The translations under genes and the position numbers were made by a program. Of a DNA stretch of 64,000 nucleotides, positions 59,825 to 64,000 are shown one piece after another. This DNA is from Gyromitra esculenta (taxonomy: Eukaryota; Ascomycota; Pezizomycetes; Pezizales; Discinaceae). A model generated the notes under the pieces. It was given only the letters and a program-made list of their open reading frames with translations, did no database searches and was not told the origin of the DNA. Position 1 is the first letter of the stretch. The number at the start of each line of letters is the position of its first letter. The stretch spans positions 992,001 to 1,056,000 of the forward strand of contig JBCAML010000003.1 of assembly GCA_038503075.1 (NCBI GenBank). The letters are read 5' to 3'.

Positions 59825-60124
59825 CTATATCTCTTTCTTCTCCTCAACCTCTCCAGCCTCCCCGTCTGCCTTCTTCTGCCGCTTTTTCTCTTTCTCTTCC
59901 GCCTTTCTTATTGCCTCGACTTCGCCAATGAACCAGGTGATCGCTATCCAGAGTCCGGCGCAGATGAGGCTCAGAAACGCAAAATGTCCGCTCCGTGTGG
60001 CGATAAGGAGGAGGAATAATACAATCTGAAGCAGTGCGAAGGAGACATGCGTGGCAAGGACGAGAGATTTATTTGTGCCGGGTTCGAAAACGGAAAGCCA
60101 GAGTTCTTCGAGGAATTTCGACAT
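59825..60124 (-). CDS. PKR1: Pkr1-like V-ATPase assembly factor
   Basis: 99 residues, one exon. The N-terminus (FLEELWLSVFEPGTNKSLVL) and two hydrophobic helices (SFALLQIVLFLLLIAT and FLSLICAGLWIAITWFI) match Pkr1. A charged coiled tail (EAIRKAEEKEKKRQKK) follows and ends EEKKEI. In yeast, Pkr1 is an ER membrane protein needed with Vma12, Vma21 and Vma22 to assemble the V0 sector of the vacuolar ATPase. Length is in the family range, and the ATG at 60124 opens the conserved segment. Confidence 0.88.
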   Translation of the reverse strand: MSKFLEELWLSVFEPGTNKSLVLATHVSFALLQIVLFLLLIATRSGHFAFLSLICAGLWIAITWFIGEVEAIRKAEEKEKKRQKKADGEAGEVEEKKEI

Positions 60125-60682
60125 TGCGGGTTGTTGGTTGCAGTGGTAGGTACTTGTGCCTTCGAGGCGATTCTGAAAAGGTGCTATTAGAAACTAATAG
60201 TTGTGGAATTGGAGCTGGGATTAGTGTTCAGGGGTTGAAAACTGGACGTCGAGGACGCTTAAGGACACGAATGAAGCCGGGTAATTATAAAACCGTTGGG
60301 GACAGGGTAACTATGCTATCAAAGTTGCAGCAGCTAGCTAACCATTTCTCATCCCCCCAGATGCAGGTACTTTGAAGACACGGGAACATTAGTATCAGAT
60401 TTCACAACTATGTCTATTGGAGATTCTTCGTATGAATAGTGATGGATTTTAATCAGGAAGACGCCTTAAATATTTCTTGGGTTTAATTATGAGCGGTGTG
60501 TAGCTAATTGGAGCTTGAGTACGGGTATCATTTGCGTAGCGTTAGAAAATGCCTTATTCTAGTTAGATATATAAGTCCTCTGACTCGAGATGAGGTGATT
60601 AGTGAAGAATTAATTGGTACGGGAGCAAAAAGCTGTAGAACTCCACTAGGAGACGGTAGCAGCCCCATATCGCTGTATATGA
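60125..60682. other. Intergenic region
   Basis: Between two genes on the minus strand (Pkr1 start and SET-gene stop). Moderately AT-rich; no gene is recognised. Confidence 0.6.
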
Positions 60683-61345
60683 TCAATCCCCTAGTGCATC
60701 TCCAGCACCCTCAGCGTCACATTCTCCCATCCTCTCCTGCCAAAAGCCCTTTCCGTAGCTAACACATAACTCGGTCCCCTTTTTGATATTTTTACTTCCC
60801 ACCCATAGAGCCATTCTCAACTCTCCTGTTTCACCACCTATTCGCCTCGTTTCGAATACGACGTTAGGTCGCTCAAACCCCGGGACACCACGATAATCAT
60901 TCACCATTCTTGCCTCGTTCCCCATTTTACTGGCGTCGACACTAACACTCCATTCCCTGTCGAGACTTAGATCGTAGTCAGACGCTTGATCGATGTCTGA
61001 AGAATCATGGACGTATCCTAGATAATCAAGAATAAATGACTTGGCAGGAAGCGCCGTGGCAGCAAACAGACCGAATTGCCCGTTCGCAGGATGTGATGGG
61101 GATGTTATCTTGCGGATTTTGACCAACTGACAGGGACGTGAGGATGGCGAGGGTGGGATGGGCGAGAGGTGAAGCTGCGAAACTGTTGAGGTGGGGAGGG
61201 ATTTGGACAACTGTGGGCGAGTAAGATATGTGATCTCTGGTGGCCAGTTTGAAGGAGGCTTCGAGGCAGAGGATGATGGAGGGTTGTTGGATTGCCTCGG
61301 CTTAGATTGAGGTAGAGTTTTGGGAGTAGAGTTTCTAGGTGGCAT
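60683..61345 (-). CDS. SET-domain protein
   Basis: 220 residues, single exon. The first 60 residues are Pro/Ser/Lys-rich. The SET core runs from about residue 88: GQFGLFAATALPAKSFILDY (strand and turn), then the EARMVNDYRGV and PNVVFE segments in place of the usual NHxC cofactor motif, and finally GTELCVSYGKGFWQER, equivalent to the E-L-x-x-x-Y-G end. This arrangement resembles the small SET proteins of filamentous fungi that act as protein lysine methyltransferases. The altered NDYRG motif resembles members where a shortened core is retained. Substrate and location are unknown. An in-frame TTG upstream was rejected in favour of the ATG at 61345. Confidence 0.8.
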   Translation of the reverse strand: MPPRNSTPKTLPQSKPRQSNNPPSSSASKPPSNWPPEITYLTRPQLSKSLPTSTVSQLHLSPIPPSPSSRPCQLVKIRKITSPSHPANGQFGLFAATALPAKSFILDYLGYVHDSSDIDQASDYDLSLDREWSVSVDASKMGNEARMVNDYRGVPGFERPNVVFETRRIGGETGELRMALWVGSKNIKKGTELCVSYGKGFWQERMGECDAEGAGDALGD

Positions 61346-62027
61346 TGTTAGGTGTATGATGATATGGACGCTGCTAGTGAGTATAACTAAGCTCCCAGCC
61401 TGCGATGCTGAGCATGCTTCTCCTCGCAACCCTCCTCCGTGGGAGCGACCGACAAGCTATAGCTTACGATACAAGCTCGGGAGCGGGGCAGCGTGAGCCG
61501 AGTGCGCAATTTCGAAAAAGCTATTGCAGTTGCCGATTTCGATGGCCATCAGATAGCGTCGCATGCCTCAGGATCGATATCGATCGAAGAGATGAGGTTG
61601 GGCGCCAGGGATTGAGGCGGCAGTTGCAAGACATAAACGCCATACACAGAGGCACAACACCATGTACGGTAAGCGCAGCCGCATTTGCCACGCCACATGC
61701 GCCACAGGCCGCGGGATGTGGCCGGTGAACGGGTCTGAAAGCGAAGCCGGTGAGAAGTTGCATGTTGGGCCAGACAGTCTAAGCGTGACGAACCGCTCCA
61801 CCTCCCTTCTCTCCGTTGCTCCAGTCTTAAGGTGTCTCCGTCCGGTCTCCAGCATCCGTTCATTCATTCATTCATTGTCTGTTTCCAAGCCTACACACAC
61901 CAGTAGTAGAGTAGAGACCCACCCGACCCCCTTGCAGCAGCCCAGTTCGCTAGTCGACAATCGCCAAACGCAAGCCACAGCCATCACCTGTATACTCTAG
62001 CGCAGAACCCACCCACACCGCCAACAT
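61346..62027. other. Divergent intergenic region
   Basis: Between the SET gene start (minus) and the Pro-rich frame (plus). GC rises to the right. Contains an ATTC microsatellite (about 61858-61876) and a CA-rich leader before the ATG at 62028. No gene is seen. Confidence 0.6.
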
Positions 62028-62736
62028 ATGCCACCAACCCCGCCGCCGACTGTGACGAGCACCGACCAACATCCGCTGCTGCTGCCCGCCGCGAACCACC
62101 CCGACGTCCGCCAGTACCAGCCGCTGCCCGACCCAACCACCTATTCGGCCACTCTCCCGCCACAACAGCCGGAGCCCCGCGCCAAAGACGAGGAGGCTTC
62201 GCGCTTCGAGTTCCCCCTGCCGCCACGCGCAGCACAACAGACGCACGACACCACCCGCCGTCAAACAGACGGCAGCACCGCGCCCGGTCACAACAACGAC
62301 GACCACGACGACGAAGACGACAACCACGGGGGCAACGACAAAGACGGCTCCGACCCCAGGAAGCCCACCAACCCACCCCCTCCAGCGCCGACCCCGCCAC
62401 CACCCAGTGACACTCCCACTCCCACTCCCACTGCCACTGCCGCCAACATCATTGCTGCTGACACCGCCGCCGATCCGTCCGGACAGACACCACTTGACCA
62501 GCTAGCAGCCAGCAAGACAGACGACGATTACGATCTCTCCGTCCTGAAGAGTGCCGGCCTCTATAGACGTAGCGGAGCCTCAGGCGTTCGCGGACCTGCT
62601 CCTGGCCTCGTGCACCGGGGCATTGGAATCGTCAAGCGAGATACGGCGGGTGGATATCGGGCCGGCGAGATTGCTGCTACTTCTGCTACCCCCGGTAGTG
62701 GAAGACTGAAGGAGGACGAGTTGGCGGGAAGATACG
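62028..62736 (+). CDS. Pro/Asp-rich open frame, possible first exon
   Basis: ATG-started frame of high GC coding quality. Residues 1-160 are Pro-, Thr- and Asp/His-rich (disordered); from about residue 165 it becomes less repetitive (LDQLAASKTDDDYDLSVL, LYRRSGASGVRG, GIGIVKRDTAGGYRAGEI). A donor-like GTGCGT follows at 62737; unspliced, the frame stops at 62942. It could be (a) an N-terminal extension of the CK2 regulatory subunit that follows, through a less canonical splice, or (b) a separate gene. The frame of this exon equals the frame of the CK2 part but a stop at 62981-62983 lies between, and the phase-1 donor does not fit the obvious phase-2 acceptor at 62983. Confidence 0.5.
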
Positions 62737-63143
62737 GTGCGTTGCCTCGGTTGCTATCTGCCCTCCATTCCATCCCTGTTGCCTTGCTGCCCTGCCCTGC
62801 CCTGCCCTGCCTGCCCTGCCCGCCTTGGTTGCTCCCCTCCCCTCCCTCCCCTCCCCCTCGCACACTCGCCCACCCCCACCTCCCTCCCCACGCGCGCGGT
62901 TTGCAGGTTTTCTCACTAGGCTTCCATCAACCCCAAGGCTGACATGTATCGCGCGCGTGTGCTTATCGTAATGCTGTTGTAGCCCAACCCCGTTCCCCTC
63001 CCTCCTCCCAGAAACCCCCTCCCTCCTCCGCTCTCGCACCATCGGCATCGCCCATTCACTCCCACTCACTCTCTGATCAATCGGTTTCTGAAGAGGAGGA
63101 AGACCACTCCGAAGAGGACGAAGAGGAAGAGGACGAAGAAGAT

Positions 63144-64000
63144 ATGGAGGAGGAGGAATCCTGGATTAGCAGCTATTGCAGTATGGTGGGACACGAATAT
63201 TTTGCCGAAGTCAGCGAGGATTTCATCGAAGATGATTTCAACCTCACGGGGTTGGGCGCGATGGTTCCTATGTGAGTCAACTTTACATCTTCAACCCTTT
63301 AGGCTACACTCTGCTGGATTCGTCTCTTGGCTAGCTTTCGTCTGGCCCTTATCTTGAGATGTTTCTCCCATCCTCTAAATGCCCCCCCCCTTGTCTTCAC
63401 CCTCATAGCTGGGCTAAACATCTGGTTATACAGGTATAAAGAAGCTCTTGAAATGATCCTGGATGTGGAACCAGAGGATGATTCCGATTCAGCTGCATCA
63501 GCATCAGAGTCGCTATCTGAGCAGCCTGGTGTCCAGCCGAGCACCTACCGTCGTCGTGCCGGCCACATGCGAGTCGCTTCGGATGTCTCCATGATCGAGA
63601 ACTCCGCCGAGCTCCTCTACGGTCTCATACACCAACGGTTCATCACTTCACGGCAAGGCATCCAGGTCATGTACGAAAAGTATCTCACAAACCACTTTGG
63701 CTTCTGCCCACGGGTGTTTTGCAATAATGCCCGTGTTCTTCCCTGCGGGTACTCCGACACCCCCGGCGTAGAAACTGTGAAATTGTTTTGCCCCTCCTGC
63801 TGTGACATCTACGTACCTCCTAATTCCCGCTTCCAAACCGTCGACGGAGCATACTTTGGGACAACCTTCGCTTCTCTCTTCCTTATGACCTTCCCAGAGC
63901 TCGATGTGTCTGGTAACGGCCGTAAGGAGATACTATCGGGCTCGAACTTAAACTCTGCTGGTGGGAGGAAGGGCGTTAATAATGCCAACGCCCCTCTAAT
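63144..64000 (+). CDS. CKB: Casein kinase II regulatory (beta) subunit, partial
   Basis: Exons 63144-63271 and 63434 to the window end, cut at 64000. The start [20 protein letters not shown] is followed by the autophosphorylation and acidic-loop region ([13 protein letters not shown]), [16 protein letters not shown], an acidic insertion, and the zinc finger C-x4-C...C-x2-C (CPRVFCNN ... FCPSCCDIY) that dimerises beta subunits. It continues to [18 protein letters not shown]2 beta sets holoenzyme assembly and substrate choice in nucleus and cytoplasm. An open acidic frame continues upstream of the ATG back to 62984 ([19 protein letters not shown]), so a longer protein starting in the previous exon is possible. 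The end of the gene is outside the window. Confidence 0.9.

Noticed and set aside
61346..61429. Upstream in-frame TTG extension of the SET protein
   Set aside because: Non-ATG start and non-conserved hydrophobic sequence; the ATG at 61345 is the plain start.
1..64000. tRNA, rRNA and CRISPR arrays
   Set aside because: Scanned by eye for B-box (GGTTCGANNCC) and regular spaced repeats; the few B-box-like strings lack an A box or acceptor stem, and no repeat-spacer array exists.

Overview
The window is a piece of a nuclear genome from a filamentous ascomycete (Pezizomycotina). The evidence is the fungal families present (Zn2Cys6 regulator, Scs7, Fmc1, Pkr1 and a DUF2421/FUSC-type membrane protein), short 48-120 nt GT-AG introns with CTAAC-like branch sites, and AT-rich gene-poor stretches between compact gene clusters. 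I cannot fix the genus from sequence alone; the large low-complexity spacers rich in the palindrome TACATGTA would fit a Pezizomycetes-type genome, but that is inference.

Layout. The left part (1-25 kb) is gene-poor. It holds a five-exon Zn2Cys6 transcription factor (2987-5226) and, on the minus strand, a five-exon MFS transporter (14300-11811). These are set in long AT-rich spacers with no intact gene that I can recognise. At 25150-27817 lies an unusual two-exon gene for an 863-residue protein made mostly of acidic Val/Glu/Pro repeats with a Lys/Arg-rich tail. I cannot assign it to a family, and it is the most interesting locus here. After another gene-poor stretch come a FUSC/DUF2421-type membrane protein (33090-36030), a DUF3445-type haem oxidative demethylase-like protein (37442-38809) and, convergent to it, a MYND-finger protein (40376-39075). 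The region 40.4-43.6 kb carries a decayed alpha/beta-hydrolase gene. It is followed by an intronless F-box-like/ankyrin gene (43596-44969).

The right part (45.6-64 kb) is dense with conserved housekeeping genes: secreted glutaminyl-peptide cyclase (minus), the divergent ATP-synthase assembly factor Fmc1 (plus), the translation-associated GTPase Rbg2/DRG2 (minus), prefoldin subunit 4 (minus), sphingolipid alpha-hydroxylase Scs7 (minus), a Yen1/GEN1-like Holliday-junction resolvase (plus), the V-ATPase assembly factor Pkr1 (minus), a SET-domain protein (minus), a Pro-rich open frame (plus) and the start of a casein kinase II regulatory subunit cut by the window end. An orphan ankyrin-repeat fragment sits at 51.0-51.2 kb.

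Exon structures were built by hand. Every spliced model keeps one open frame across all joins, and lengths match the families where I know them. The genes do not form one pathway; neighbours are linked by divergent or convergent layout rather than by operons. No tRNA, rRNA or CRISPR array was seen.
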